Positions 27,610-39,600 of a stretch of 64,000 bases of DNA are shown piece by piece (positions within the stretch are counted from its first letter, which is position 1; every line of letters begins with the position of its first letter). The DNA is from Plasmodium brasilianum (taxonomy: Eukaryota > Apicomplexa > Aconoidasida > Haemosporida > Plasmodiidae). The stretch spans positions 1,905,501 to 1,969,500 of the forward strand of contig NC_090123.1 of assembly GCF_023973825.1 (NCBI RefSeq), written 5' to 3'. The notes beneath the pieces are model-generated. The model made no database searches. It was given only the letters and a program-made list of their open reading frames with translations, and had not been told where the DNA came from. Both the position numbers and the translations under genes were made by a program.

Positions 27610-28640
27610 AAAATTATTACAGACCCAAATATCGAAGTACTAAATCAATGAAAATATGAGTTGGAGTTGAATAAGTAATATTTTCTAGAAATATGAATAG
27701 AAATATTTATTATAGAAGAATAAAAAGCTAGTGAAAAAGTTTTAGAAAATGATTTTTCTTTTTTAATTAGGAAAGTGTGTTATACTATATCTACATAACA
27801 TTAATACAAACTAAATTTTCGAATAAATGTATAAGTATGGGAATATAATGAATAAGAGTAAAAAAGAAGCGAAGTTTTATATTTGAAAAAATTTATGGAA
27901 AAATGATATAAGATATTACATAGATATAGTTGAGGATAAATAAATGTTCGTAATTATAAAATCATCTATTTTATATTCTATAGAAGAAATGAAGAAATAT
28001 ATACAGAATCAATGAATAGCGGAGGAAGTACTTATAATAGAACAATATCTTGTAGGAGTATGGTTTAAAAAATTGAATAAGTAATATCGGATAGAAATAT
28101 ATATACGTAGTAATAAAGCCGAATAATATATAATAATGACAATAATAGGGATTTTATTGCATAAAGAAAATTTCGGGGAATTTTGTAATAGTAAACGTAG
28201 AATAATAACAGAAGAATATGTAATGATGTATGCAATGGTATTAGAAGAATGTATGTATACAAAATATATGAGCAAAAATATATTTTTTAGATTAATCAAA
28301 AATATGAAACAAATAGAATATAGGAATAAATATTGACGTTCGTTAGATTCTATAGAGGAAATTGAGTAACTACGTTAAATATAATGAATATAAGAAATCT
28401 TATTATATAAACATGAATAAACCTTTTGTCATGTGAGATGAATTTTGATTAGGAATGATTGTGGTAGAGAATTTATTTAGTTTAAGTGTGTAAATTCATC
28501 TATAATAAAAAAAAAGTATAGTTGGAAAAATATATAGGACATAACGAAAAATATAGAAAGACATATCCATAAGAAAATTTGTAAAAGTAAGAAGATGACA
28601 ATATAATGTAATAATGGCTATATATTGTTCCTTATAAATT
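27610..28640 (+). pseudogene. Decayed STP1 cytoplasmic exon, copy A
   Basis: In broken frames this stretch spells pieces that line up in order with the C-terminal exon of the intact STP1 gene at 33999-36632. Near 27630-27720 it reads IEVLNQ.KYELELNK.YFLE then I.IEIF, against the intact IEVHMELLEEFRIEEWNINK then GVFLEICIEVF. Near 28020-28090 it reads AEEVLIIEQYLVGVWFKKLN, against KKTIIEEFLEQNWFQQFAKE. Near 28220-28260 it reads MMYAMVLEECMYTKYM, against LVFMTILEECEKEE. Many stops and frameshifts lie between the pieces. No N-terminal ectodomain or membrane exon was recognised upstream, so it is either a partial duplicate or one whose 5' part has decayed beyond recognition. Borders are approximate. 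Confidence 0.7.
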
Positions 28641-28699
28641 CAAAAGAAACAAAACAAAAAAAGTAACTTTGTGTGTGATTAAAAATTCCTGCAGGCTAT

Positions 28700-29830
28700 A
28701 ATTTAGAAAAATCTGAAATGAATAAAAATGTATATCATGATATTACAATGAAAGGGGAAAATATTAAATCGAAAAAGATTTATGTACATGAACACAAAAA
28801 TATAATTTCAAGAAAAAGCATGATAAATATGGAGAAAATTAATATATATATAGAAACGAAATTCCTAGAACAATGCAAAATTGACGAGTGCAAGGTGAAT
28901 AAAGAATATTTATTGGAAATATGCATAGAATAGTTTTTAAAAAAAGAAAAAAACATCGAATGAAAATGTAGTACACAATAAACATTTAAGCAAGAAAATG
29001 AATTATACCATATTAACTTAGAAAAAAGATAAAAAGAAATATGGAATAAATATACATACTATTATAGCCATATGTTATATAAAAGAGGGGAAAATTGGTC
29101 TAATAACTTAAAGATTAGGGGGATATGTGAAATGAGACAATATATAGATGATAAAAGAACGATTAGAGTTGTAAATTCTACTGTTATATATTCTTTAATA
29201 GGAATGAAAATTTTATATGGAAAAAAAACTAGCGAAAGTAGTACTCGAATCAGAACACAATTTTGAAGTATTATCTAAAGGAATAATTAAAAAATATGAT
29301 AGTGAATTATGTATATAATGTGTAAGAAGAAGATATATTAATGAAAGTTATAGAGATTTTAGATGATAAGGAAGACTTCAACGAATTATATATGTGTAAA
29401 AGTATAATTCTCATAGAAAAAGTATTTGTACTGATATATATGATTGTATTAAAATAATGTATGAAAGAACAACGTATAAATAACAAATATAATTTCTTAA
29501 ATTAATCCATCAAAAAAATGAAAGGATTAGAATGTTACTATGGAAACTAAGAACATTCGGATGATATGGAAGAAAATAAAGAGAAATCTTATTAAATAAA
29601 ATAAAATTAAGGATGTTTATGATATAAAGATAAGCATACTTTTCGAGAAAGATGAATATTTCGATAAAGGATGATCGTGAAGAAGAATTAATTTAGAATA
29701 TTTGTAGAAATTTATTTATAGTAAAAAAGAAATACAATTGTAAATTTCTTGGGTGTAATAAAGAAAACTATATCATAGACATATACAAAAGAAAATAAAT
29801 AAAAGGAGCGAACATATAGAATTAGTACAA
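28700..29830 (+). pseudogene. Decayed STP1 cytoplasmic exon, copy B
   Basis: This is a second, directly following relic of the same exon. An open piece at 28718-28933 reads ...IYIETKFLEQCKIDECKVNK then EYLLEICIE, parallel to IEVHMELLEEFRIEEWNINK then GVFLEICIE of the intact STP1. It then stops where the intact gene continues VFEQEQ. Further on, W-containing pieces (IWNKYTYYYSHMLYKRGENW then SNNLKIR) parallel IMWNQWVERHKNISEKLKKK then VWFNNLK. Near 29430-29480 a remnant (DIYDCIKIMYERTT) parallels the ...LVFMTILEECEKEE block. Multiple stops make it non-functional. Copy B is better preserved than copy A at its 5' part, which suggests the two copies differ in age or came from different donors. 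Borders are approximate. Confidence 0.72.
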
Positions 29831-30646
29831 AAAACAGGGTACATATTTTTCTTTATAAATAAAAAATTATATCGATTAATTGAAGGCTTGTTCATTTGGA
29901 AATAATTTTATAAATTATTATAAATTGAAAATTATAATTTTTGAAAACTATGTGAGATAATAAAATAATCGTTCTCCATTTACTTTAATTGTCTGTATTT
30001 TTTCATAGAGAATGTAATAGTTTACAAATTTGGATTATTAAACATATTAAAAACCATAAAGTAAATCATCTGCTGTAATTTGCAAAATACGTAAATTTTC
30101 AAAAAATATATATTTTTTTAATATATTAATATTTCTATTTCATTGTTTTAATAACTAATGTTTTTTAATCAATAATAACTACATTTTTGGAAATAAAATA
30201 TTTATAAAATTAGAATGATTATTGCGAAAACTTAATAATTGTGATTATTCCTCTGATAAATAGAATAGTAAAATATATCTATATTCTATACATTCCATAT
30301 ACAAAACAAATTGAAAATTTCCAAATATTAATAAAATCAAAAAAATAAATTTTTTTAATTTCAGTATTATGAAATTAAATTATATATTGTGAATATATAA
30401 GAATGAATAAAAATTGTATTATTTTACTTAATGGTTAATTTTTTATAACTTTAATTTTAAAATTTTACAGAACCTTTTTTTTGGTATTTAATTTTTTTTT
30501 CTTTGAATGAAAATATACTATATATGCTTAATATTAGGAAAGAATATTAAAAAAATATAAAAAGAGTACTTATGTATTGTTGGAAGAGTATAAAATCATG
30601 TTAAATTTTTTTTATGGAATATTTTATTAAATTAGAGTTCTATAAC
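29831..30646. other. Spacer between STP1 relics and fam pseudogene
   Basis: AT-rich, with no coding-like segment that I can support on either strand. Confidence 0.5.
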
Positions 30647-31618
30647 ATGTAAGGAAAGATTAAATTTATCTTTTTTGTAAAAATTTCTGTGCTTATAATT
30701 CTAAAATGGTTATGTCATTTTTACAATGACATGGTACAATATTTTTTGGAAACATTTGGAATTTTAATATTTTTATTGCTTATTTGTATTATGTTTTTTT
30801 TGAATGATAATATTTATTTATTTATTTTAGAAATATTTAACTTTTTTTTAGATAAGGTTTAACAAATCATTTAATGAGAAATATAATCTTCGTAAAAAAT
30901 TAGATGCAAAAATTTATCGATTATTAGGAAATTGTGAAAAAAATATTTATTCAAAAATTGGAAGCTTAAAAAATGAGATACCACGTAGTACAAAAAAAAA
31001 AGAAAGAATAATTACTTACAATTAATAATGAAAAACGAAACCAATAAAATAAAGAACAATTATATAGAAATTCATTAATCAAGGAAAAACTGATTAAGCT
31101 ACTTATGAAAAATAAATGTATCATGCTTTATAGAACATTTACCCATTATGAAAAAAGGATGATGAATGGACTTAATGATATAGCTTTTATCAAAAAGATG
31201 ATATTAAATAATAATAAGATTTACAAAAATTTAAAACGTAAAAATTATGAATTATGACTTTGTTTACTTTTATTATTGTTCTTATTGGTATTAATGATAC
31301 CTATATTAGATTTATCATTAAGGTATATGGGAACGGAAAATGGTTTTGCTGGAAATAACAAAAATGTTAATCATAAAAATTGAAGGAGAGCCTCGTTCCC
31401 ATTATTTTGTCACTATACCACAAATAAGAGGGGTGTTCAATGAATGGTTCAGTGCAAGTGAGGGGAATTACAGTACATCATATACAGTATCTAGTATTTT
31501 AATGTATTGTGCTCCTTACTTCACATTAGCTGCTATAATTATATTAGCAATATTTTATTATCATAAAAGAGTTATAAAACATAAAATAATTAAATTTTTA
31601 GAAAAATTAAATGAATAA
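30647..31618 (+). pseudogene. Broken fam-l-like exported protein gene
   Basis: Family layout is preserved: exon 1 at 30647-30733 (29 codons), then an intron with a GTACAA donor and a TTTTTTTTAG acceptor, then exon 2 from 30852. Exon 1 reads M*GKIKFIFFVKISVLIILKWLCHFYNDM, with a stop at codon 2. Exon 2 starts IRFNKSFNEKYNLRKKLDAK and carries a degraded export motif (RLLGN). It breaks after ...ERIITYN and resumes in another frame (KEQLYRNSLIKEKLIKLL...). A TGA follows just before the first membrane segment (LCLLLLLFLLVLMIPILDLS). The last piece, an open frame at 31340-31618, holds the second membrane span and tail ending ...FYYHKRVIKHKIIKFLEKLN then E. Several independent lesions make expression of a full protein impossible without error. 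The tail type matches the gene at 1526 rather than the one at 24102. Confidence 0.85.
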
Positions 31619-32144
31619 TAATGAACTGTTCATTTCTGTAAATAAGCCTTCAATATCAAGTACAAACTGTAATAATTTTAATGACATACTCAATATATAA
31701 GAGAATAATCAATTATATGTTTTAAGTATCTGTACTTACGAGTAGTCATTCTTTTTGTGTAAATGTAAAAAAAATATTTTTATTCTTTTTGTGAATTTGA
31801 ATTTTTGAAATTTTTTTATTTTGTATTTTAATGTATTAATTCAGCTAAATTAAATGTTATAATTTAACATATATATTTCTGTATATATGAAAAATTTAAA
31901 GAAATATATATGTGTGCATTAAAATTAATAGATGAAAGCGCATTTAATATTATATGAATGAATTCATTTTTTAATTTACATTTTAACGAGAAAGAAAAAA
32001 ATTCTTTGTATTATTAATCATTTTCTAGTATATAATTATTATTTGGGCATTTTACTAAGAAAAAGAATTATTAGTTTTAAATTAACAGTAAATTGCCTTT
32101 ATTTGTATAAAATGAAAGGAAGCGAATATATTAAATGCTCTACC

Positions 32145-32146
<2 letters not shown>

Positions 32147-32179
<33 letters not shown>
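32147..32179. repeat. (TA)n microsatellite
   Basis: About 16 uninterrupted TA units between two convergent genes. A likely polymorphic locus. Confidence 0.9.
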
Positions 32180-32184
<5 letters not shown>

Positions 32185-33232
32185 AATTTTTGATAACATA
32201 TGTTTTATAAAAATATTTAATAGTACATAAATAATAAATATACATGATAGAATTCAACTGTAATAATTCCTTTTTTTTATTGTTTATTTCATTTCGAAAT
32301 GAAATAAACAAAAATAATTATATATATACAAGTGTAAATTCTTCTTTATCTTTTGTCTATGTAGTTAGAAGTAATGTAACAAGGAAGGTATATATTCATA
32401 TGTATATTTTTAAATTTGTAAAAAAATTTTGTAAAAAAATTTATTATAAATATTTTCTTTTGAATGCATTATGTAATAAATTTAGTTATATTTACTATAA
32501 AGGTAAAATATAGCTTAATAGAGATTTATAAGTTGTCAAATTTATATCAGTCTATTAATTATTATAATATACATTTAAAAGTATGTTATAATTGAAAAGT
32601 TTTAACACGTATTATGTCTATATTTTATAAAATAATAATCTGAAATTATAATAATATACTGTGTATTTAAGAAATATGTATACGATAAATGAGAGTGAGC
32701 ATGCATTATTAGGAAAAAAATATTTCGAAAAGAAATTTAAACTATTATGTATTGTTATAAAATATTTAATATCCACTAAATCTTCTTTAACATACAAATA
32801 ACTGAAAGGTACTACATAAAATTATGTATACCTAGGATTTTTCATATATTAAATGGAAGTTAATGTATTAATATTCTGAAAATTGCCTAATATAATTATT
32901 ACTTTTTGTCATAATAATGAAATAAGCAGTATCATATAACTTTTCATTATGAATTCATGGAATTATTTGTAAAACTTTTTATGATTTTAATATATAAGTT
33001 ATATTGAAAGAAAAAATAATTGCATATATATAATTTATATAGTGTACTATATTTTAATTAAGAAATTAGAGTAATCTAATCTATAATCATTATAAATTTA
33101 TTTAAAGTTCTTTAAAATTTAGGTAATATGTTTTTTTGATATTTTTAAAAAAATATAACATTCAAATGTAAAAAAATAATAAATAAATTTTAAAACATCA
33201 TGTATAATATATTACTTAAAACAGCTAAAAAG

Positions 33233-33252
33233 AAAAAAAAAAAAAAAAAAAA
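33233..33252 (+). repeat. Poly-A tract of 20 bases
   Basis: Uninterrupted A run in the 3' flank of the STP1 gene, equivalent to poly-T in the direction of its transcription. Confidence 0.9.
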
Positions 33253-33998
33253 TTAAATCCTATTTATTTTTGTTAGAAGCAAAATATAATTTATACGAAA
33301 AAATAAAAGAAAGAGAACATATAAATAAACGTATAAATGAAGAAATAATGTATTTATAATTACTGGTGTAATATATACATATTTAATTCATTATTAGTGA
33401 ATGTTTAATGTGTTCCTACTTCTTTATTTTTACATTGTATAACAAGCGGATACATGCATATATTATAAATATATTTATGATACACAAGTTTTTCCTTTAA
33501 ATAATATGTAGTAAATTTACAATATATAATTGTTTCATTGAATGAAATAATAAACTAATATATAATAAAATTATGAATTGTATTTATATGGCTGTGTCAG
33601 TATTATGATTTGTGGTTTTTTTCTTTAACATATGAGTTAATTTATATAAACAAATATAGTATAGTTTGATATATAAGATATCTTTTAATTTATGAATTTT
33701 TATCTATTGTATAATTTGAATCTACTTAACCATATTGATTAAATGCTATAGTTCTTTTACGCTTTCTACCTTATCTTTCTTATTTTTAAATGTTAATTTA
33801 TTTTTTAGATAAATTCATTCAATACATTATTTTTCATTCTTACTTTTCGCCTTAAAATTACCCATTATTTTATATTATGTTTCTTTTTTTTTTTGTTCGA
33901 AAGACATATTAAAAACTTTAAGACAACTGTTTTATGAACAACTTCTGATTTCATTTGAATATCGTACAAATATATTCTGAACATATTCTTATCAATTT

Positions 33999-36632
33999 CT
34001 AGGAACTGTTACTATAATATTCCATATGTTTGAGTTCTTTATGCTCATTGGGTAAGAAATTTATATATATATCTTCTTCTTTTATCCAATCATTTATATC
34101 TTTTATAAATGAATATTCTTTTGCATAATTATGAGTTTCATTATTTTTTTTATCCTCTAAAATATTGCTATTAAGTTCGACAATATGTTCTGTAATTCCT
34201 ATTTTTCTATGTGAATTTTGTACTGTTTTCCTTTCATTTATGGAATTATCCAAATGTGATTCCTTATTTTCTAAATTTTCCTCTTTTTCGCATTCTTCTA
34301 ATATCGTCATAAATACAAGTATACAAAGTTTCGCTAATAATTTTTTATTAATACATTTATATAATTCTTTAGAACTTTTTGTATGTTTTAAATCTTCCAT
34401 ATTTATTAGTGTTACATCAATTATATTATGTTCACTTTCGTATACATCTGATATAGTCTTTAGTTCTTTTGCAAATTGCTGAAACCAGTTCTGTTCTAGA
34501 AATTCTTCTATAATTGTTTTCTTGCTTAATATCCACTGTCTCCATACATCTTTTTTTCCTTCTAAAAATGGAATATTTTGAATTTTATTTGAAAGTTTCT
34601 TCTTTGATTTTTCGGTTTCTTTTATGTAATCGTTCACTTTTTTCCATTCGTTTTTAAGATTATTAAACCAAACTTTTTTTTTCAACTTTTCAGAAATATT
34701 TTTATGTCTTTCCACCCATTGATTCCACATAATTTTGTGTTTTTCAGTATAATTTCTAAAATGATCATTTTCCATTATTATCTTATCATTTTCTAAATTA
34801 GGACAGTTTATGTATTGCTCCTGTTCAAACACTTCTATACATATTTCTAAAAAGACTCCTTTGTTGATGTTCCATTCTTCGATTCTGAATTCTTCCAGTA
34901 GTTCCATATGCACTTCTATTATAGTTTTATTTCTTTTATTTGTAATCTTTGTTGCATTTACATTTTTTTTCATGTTATGATTACTTATTTTTATTTTTTT
35001 TATAATTTCTTCTTTATCATATATTGGGTGTTCTGAAGTATCATATGTTAGAAACTTCTTTTTCATGTTAGAATATGAAGGAATTAATATTCTAAGGAAT
35101 TTCATTTGTATTCTTTTTATCTTTTTCCTTTTTTTGAATAGTCCTATTAAGGCGTACTACATTATAAAAGAAAAAAATTTATAAAATGATATATTACAAT
35201 AATTAAATATTTATCATATATTTAACACTTAACTTTTATTTTACTTTAATAAAAAGGGAGAATAAAACAATAGTAATAAAGCTTATTAAAATAGAAGATA
35301 AATTTATGTTATTTGGATATCCATCAGAATCTTTAACTGCATCATTAATATATACTTATTACATAGTGTCGTTATTTCAAATATGGATATATATAGAGAA
35401 TTCATTTTACCTGAATATTTAGGAGTGTCTTGTTGAGCAGAGGCATCAAGGGTGCCAGTTGCTCTTTTAGAAGTTAAAGAAAATTCTGAATTATCTATTT
35501 GTGGTCCTGAAACTTGAAGAATTGATATATTTTGTGGGGGGCGAATTAATGTTAATTGTTTTTCTGATTGAGAGAGTGAGGGTGCTTCTGATGCTGGAAA
35601 TTGTAGAGATGCTTTATTTTGTAGAGTTTGTGTGACCTGTAGAGGTGGAGTACCTTCTATAGTTAATGTATATTCACCTGCGTTACTGGTAACATCTGCT
35701 TTTAAATTTTCTAATGGTGTAGGAACTTCATCTTGAGGTAGTTTTTTTTTCGATGCTAATTCAGATTGTGTCTTTTCGTCATGTTTAATTTCCACAACTT
35801 TTTCTGTCTGAAATTGAGATTCAGATTGAATGTTATCTGTACTTGTATCTGCTTTGTGTGAACTCGTAAGATCTTTCTTAGGTACAGGGTCACCAGGTGG
35901 AACTGGGAGAACAGTTGCGCATTCAGAAAGTGTATTAAAAGTTTTAGGTCTTCGTATGTCACACAATGATTGGCTATCTCTCTTTTTTGTTTTTGGTATT
36001 TTGTAACATCCTTTTATTGAGTATTCATTTGTATTAAAATAGTTCTGCCTTTGTACAATCCACGTATTATATTCCTTACATTTCCGTAAACACGTATCAA
36101 CACATTTTTTTTTTTGTTTTAATTGAGCTATTTCATTCAGATAATTATTTTTCTGTTCGAAGAAATCGTGTACTTCGTATTGAAAATCTAAAATAGCCTT
36201 TTCCTTATCATATAATATTAGAGGACATCCTCCATGTTCTGTAAGATTTTTAAAGTAAGTTTTCATGTAATTCTTCAGTGTTACTTCCCACCTTTTTTGA
36301 TCTACATATTGTGGTGCACCCTTCTCCCTAATTAGATAATCAGCCAATTCTCGGCATACACTTCTGAATTGTTCTTTATTAGTATTATTATTTATGGAAC
36401 TTGTTTTACTTTTTATGTATCGTTGAATACTTTGAAATTTTGGACGTCTATAGTATTCTAATGCCTGAGAACCTAGAACCCCCAAATTCTATTTTAAAAA
36501 AAATTATTATAAATTATTTAAGATCTAATATTTGTCTTAGTTATATTATTTTGTTTATTATAAATAATTTACGAATAAATTTAGGAATATTAAAAAACGA
36601 GAATATTACCGAGGTAAAACACTCTTCCATGA
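33999..36632 (-). CDS. STP1: STP1 protein, intact, four exons
   Basis: Exons on the - strand: 36632-36612, 36488-35411, 35336-35245 and 35156-33999. All introns are GT/AG. Phases match (0, 1, 0) and the sum is 2349 nt, 782 residues. Exon 1 is MEECFTS. Exon 2 encodes the ectodomain: a cysteine-bearing N-terminal domain (FRSVCRELADYLIREKG..., CVDTCLRKCKEYNTWI), then a Pro/Ser/Thr/Gln-rich low-complexity stretch to about residue 366. Exon 3 supplies the single membrane span (about residues 380-396, SSILISFITIVLFSLFI). Exon 4 is the cytoplasmic part, starting YALIGLFKKRKK and rich in Lys/Glu. It contains a duplicated W-motif (MWNQW with WFNNL at 541-562; VWRQW with WFQQF at 602-623). STP1 genes are a subtelomeric multigene family of P. 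malariae and P. ovale related to surface or exported antigens; the W-rich intracellular part recalls SURFIN-type regions. Exons 1 and 3 are too short or interrupted to appear as plain open frames. No defect is seen. Confidence 0.88.
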
Positions 36633-39600
36633 TTGCTATAATTTATACTTTAGTTCGTTGTAAAGGACGAATGAAAAAAAAATACAAATATATATTTTTT
36701 TACGTATTAATAGAGCAATATTAAACCAAAAAGCATTAAGATATATTATAAAATTATTAACTACATAGGAATTTATATGTGAACTATAAAATATTTGAAT
36801 ACACTACTATTTATTTTAAGTGGTTATATAATATTTTTACCTTAAATAAATATATTACAAAGGAAAATATATTCAAATGCTATATTTATTTCAAGTCACT
36901 GTTGAGTTTATTATTTTATCTAAAATTAATACTAATATTATTATGAAAAAGCTAAAAAACTTAAAAACTTATACATAAAGAACATTAATAACTTATATAA
37001 AAAATATTATAAAAAGTTATAATTAATATATATATTGATTTTTTTTTCCAGTACTAATACAGTTATATATATAAATATTACTATTTGTTTTAATGTAAAT
37101 TTTTCTTTGTATTTTTGTCAGTAAGATAAATAAGCTGTTTACCCAATAACCATTAAAAATGGTTGTTTTTTTTTTTTTATTTCTTCCTGTGTTACCTTTT
37201 CCACTAATTTTTTATATAAGCATTACAAAGTTATTATGTTAACAGTTTTTTTTTCTATTCACTATATTGTTTATAGAGATGAGAATTAATAATATATGAA
37301 TTGTGTTAAATTCATGTTATAATTATAGAAACAACATATCATTAATGTATACATTTTTTTCTCTTATTATATATATAAATTTCTCAATAATTAATTATAT
37401 GTGGTATAATTTATATTATTAAATAAATTTAAAGTAATATATTTTACTATATATGTATATAAATATTTTATTCTGTATATTTGTATTGAGACTTCTGGAT
37501 ACTAACTATTTTATTTAGAATAAATTGTAATTAATAAAATGTATATTAAGTATATGAAATAATTAAAAAATTAGATACTTCCTCAAAATATGAAAAGTTA
37601 ATTGAGTATACATTTAGGAAAATTAATTTTATTATATGACTGAAAAAAGGTAAAATATATTAGAACATTGCACTAAAATATAATAATGATAAAATTTCAT
37701 GCATATGGAATAATTTATTATGTTAAATAATACAAATAATACTAAAACGTTATAATAATATTTGTCTAATTATTAATATATATATTTGTATAGAAGATTA
37801 AAAAGTTATTTTTTAGTTTGTTCTTTTTTCTGCATTTTATATCTATATAAAAATATGTTTTTAATATTATTAATAAGTATTTATTCATAATAAAAAATAA
37901 ATAGATCTTGTAATGTATTATAATACTTTTTAAAACATGAATTCGTTAAATTTGATTATAGAATAGCTTAATTTTTTGTCAACAAGATTCGTTATTCTAT
38001 TATCATGTAAATATATTATATATAATTTTAATTATTCCTTTTAAACAAGTAAACAAATGATAGAAAATAGTAAAAAAAAAAAAAAAAGTTATGAACTCAT
38101 AATAAATTTTTATAAATATTTTGTTCACATAGAAAATTGTGTTATTAAGGTTATCTATAATCAATCATTTATATTAAAGATATATGATTTTATTTTTTTT
38201 TTATATTTGAATTTATTTTTATACAATTCGTATTTTTTTGTTCTACTCTTTTTTATTATTTTAAGAGCTTATATTCTTCCCCTTTTTTTTTTTTAAATAT
38301 AGTGCTTAATAAGAATATACACTGGATTATATATAAAAATAGTTTATAACATCTTAAATATTATATATTTAATTTGTTATATTTTAATAAATTAGTTACG
38401 TATATAAATATATAAAGTATATAACAAACTTATAGTAATGACTAAATATGTAGGAAATAAAACAAAATAAGTTTTTTTCAAATATATATAATCATATTGT
38501 AAGAGGTGAATAATAATTTTTTTCGTATGTATATATAACAATATATATATATTTTTTGTAATACATACACTTTAGGTGCATTCATATAATAAATCATTAT
38601 TGCTATAGATAATTATTTGATTTTGTTTAAAAGTATGCTACATAATTATTCTATTAAACTTTTTCAGGAGTTATATATATTATACCAAAATAAACTGTGC
38701 ATACAATAAATTTTATAATTTATATACACGAAAATAAAGTATAATTTAATTAAAAATAAAACATTTTAAAATCTTTTATTTTTAAAATAGATAAGAAAAT
38801 AGTTATTACAAGAATGCTTTTATTTATAATTTTATTATTTAACTTTTTTTGTATACTAAATTATTAATACAAAAAAAAAAATTATATACATTAATTTCGT
38901 TAACATTTAAAGGACATTACTATAGCATTTAATTTTATTATATAGTGAGGTTTTCTTATATTTTACATAAATTTTTTATCAAGAATATTGAATACACATA
39001 CGTAAAAAAATAAAATAAGTTTAATGAGTTAAATATTTAAAAAATATTTTTTTTTAAAGTTTAAATTTAATATTATGAAAAATTAAAAAGAAAAATATGA
39101 GTAAATTTATATTTGTAATGTAGTAACAATATAAATACTTAATGATAATAAAAATGACTGATATAAAAATATTATTTTATATATTTTTATTGATTTTATA
39201 TAATTATATAATTATGTAGCATTAAAATATCTATCAATTTTTATTTATTCGAGAACATTTTTTCGTATCATTATATATTATATTATGTGCTTTAAATAAT
39301 ACAAACAGTAAATAAATTTATAACAGGTGAAAGAATAAATAATTCTTGTATATTTTTAATATATAATTTTTCTCTAAATATTTTTAATTTCTTTCATGTG
39401 AAATATTGCCCATATTACATAATGATATTACAATATTTTAATAATTATGATGTATTTAATTGTTAATTAAATATTTTCAGAAATATATATTTCATTAAAA
39501 AACTACCTATGTTTTATATACATAATAGAACAAGACAACAAAATATTATTTTTAATGTATATAATATAGTTAATCAACGTGTTAATAAATAATATTAATA

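Larger units (their letters stand above)
31619..33998. other. 2.4 kb spacer between convergent genes
   Basis: This stretch lies between the + strand fam pseudogene and the - strand STP1 gene, so it holds the 3' sides of both. It carries a long TA repeat and a poly-A tract. An 89-codon frame at 32244-32513 overlaps low-complexity sequence and is not supported as a gene. Confidence 0.6.

Noticed and set aside
28009..28299. Two - strand frames (96 and 65 codons) with many I, Y and L
   Set aside because: They are antisense to the STP1 relic copy A. The composition is that of reversed Lys/Asn-rich coding DNA.
32244..32513. 89-codon + strand frame
   Set aside because: Composition follows the local AT bias, there is no membrane or export architecture, and no recognised family.
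34165..34482. 105-codon + strand open frame
   Set aside because: Antisense shadow of the intact STP1 exon 4. It was useful only for detecting homology with the relic at 59 kb.
36401..36724. 107-codon + strand frame
   Set aside because: Antisense to STP1 exon 1, intron 1 and the start of exon 2; no independent support.
38057..38296. 79-codon + strand frame beginning with a Lys run and ending in F/L-rich sequence
   Set aside because: Explained by a poly-A tract followed by poly-T-rich DNA.
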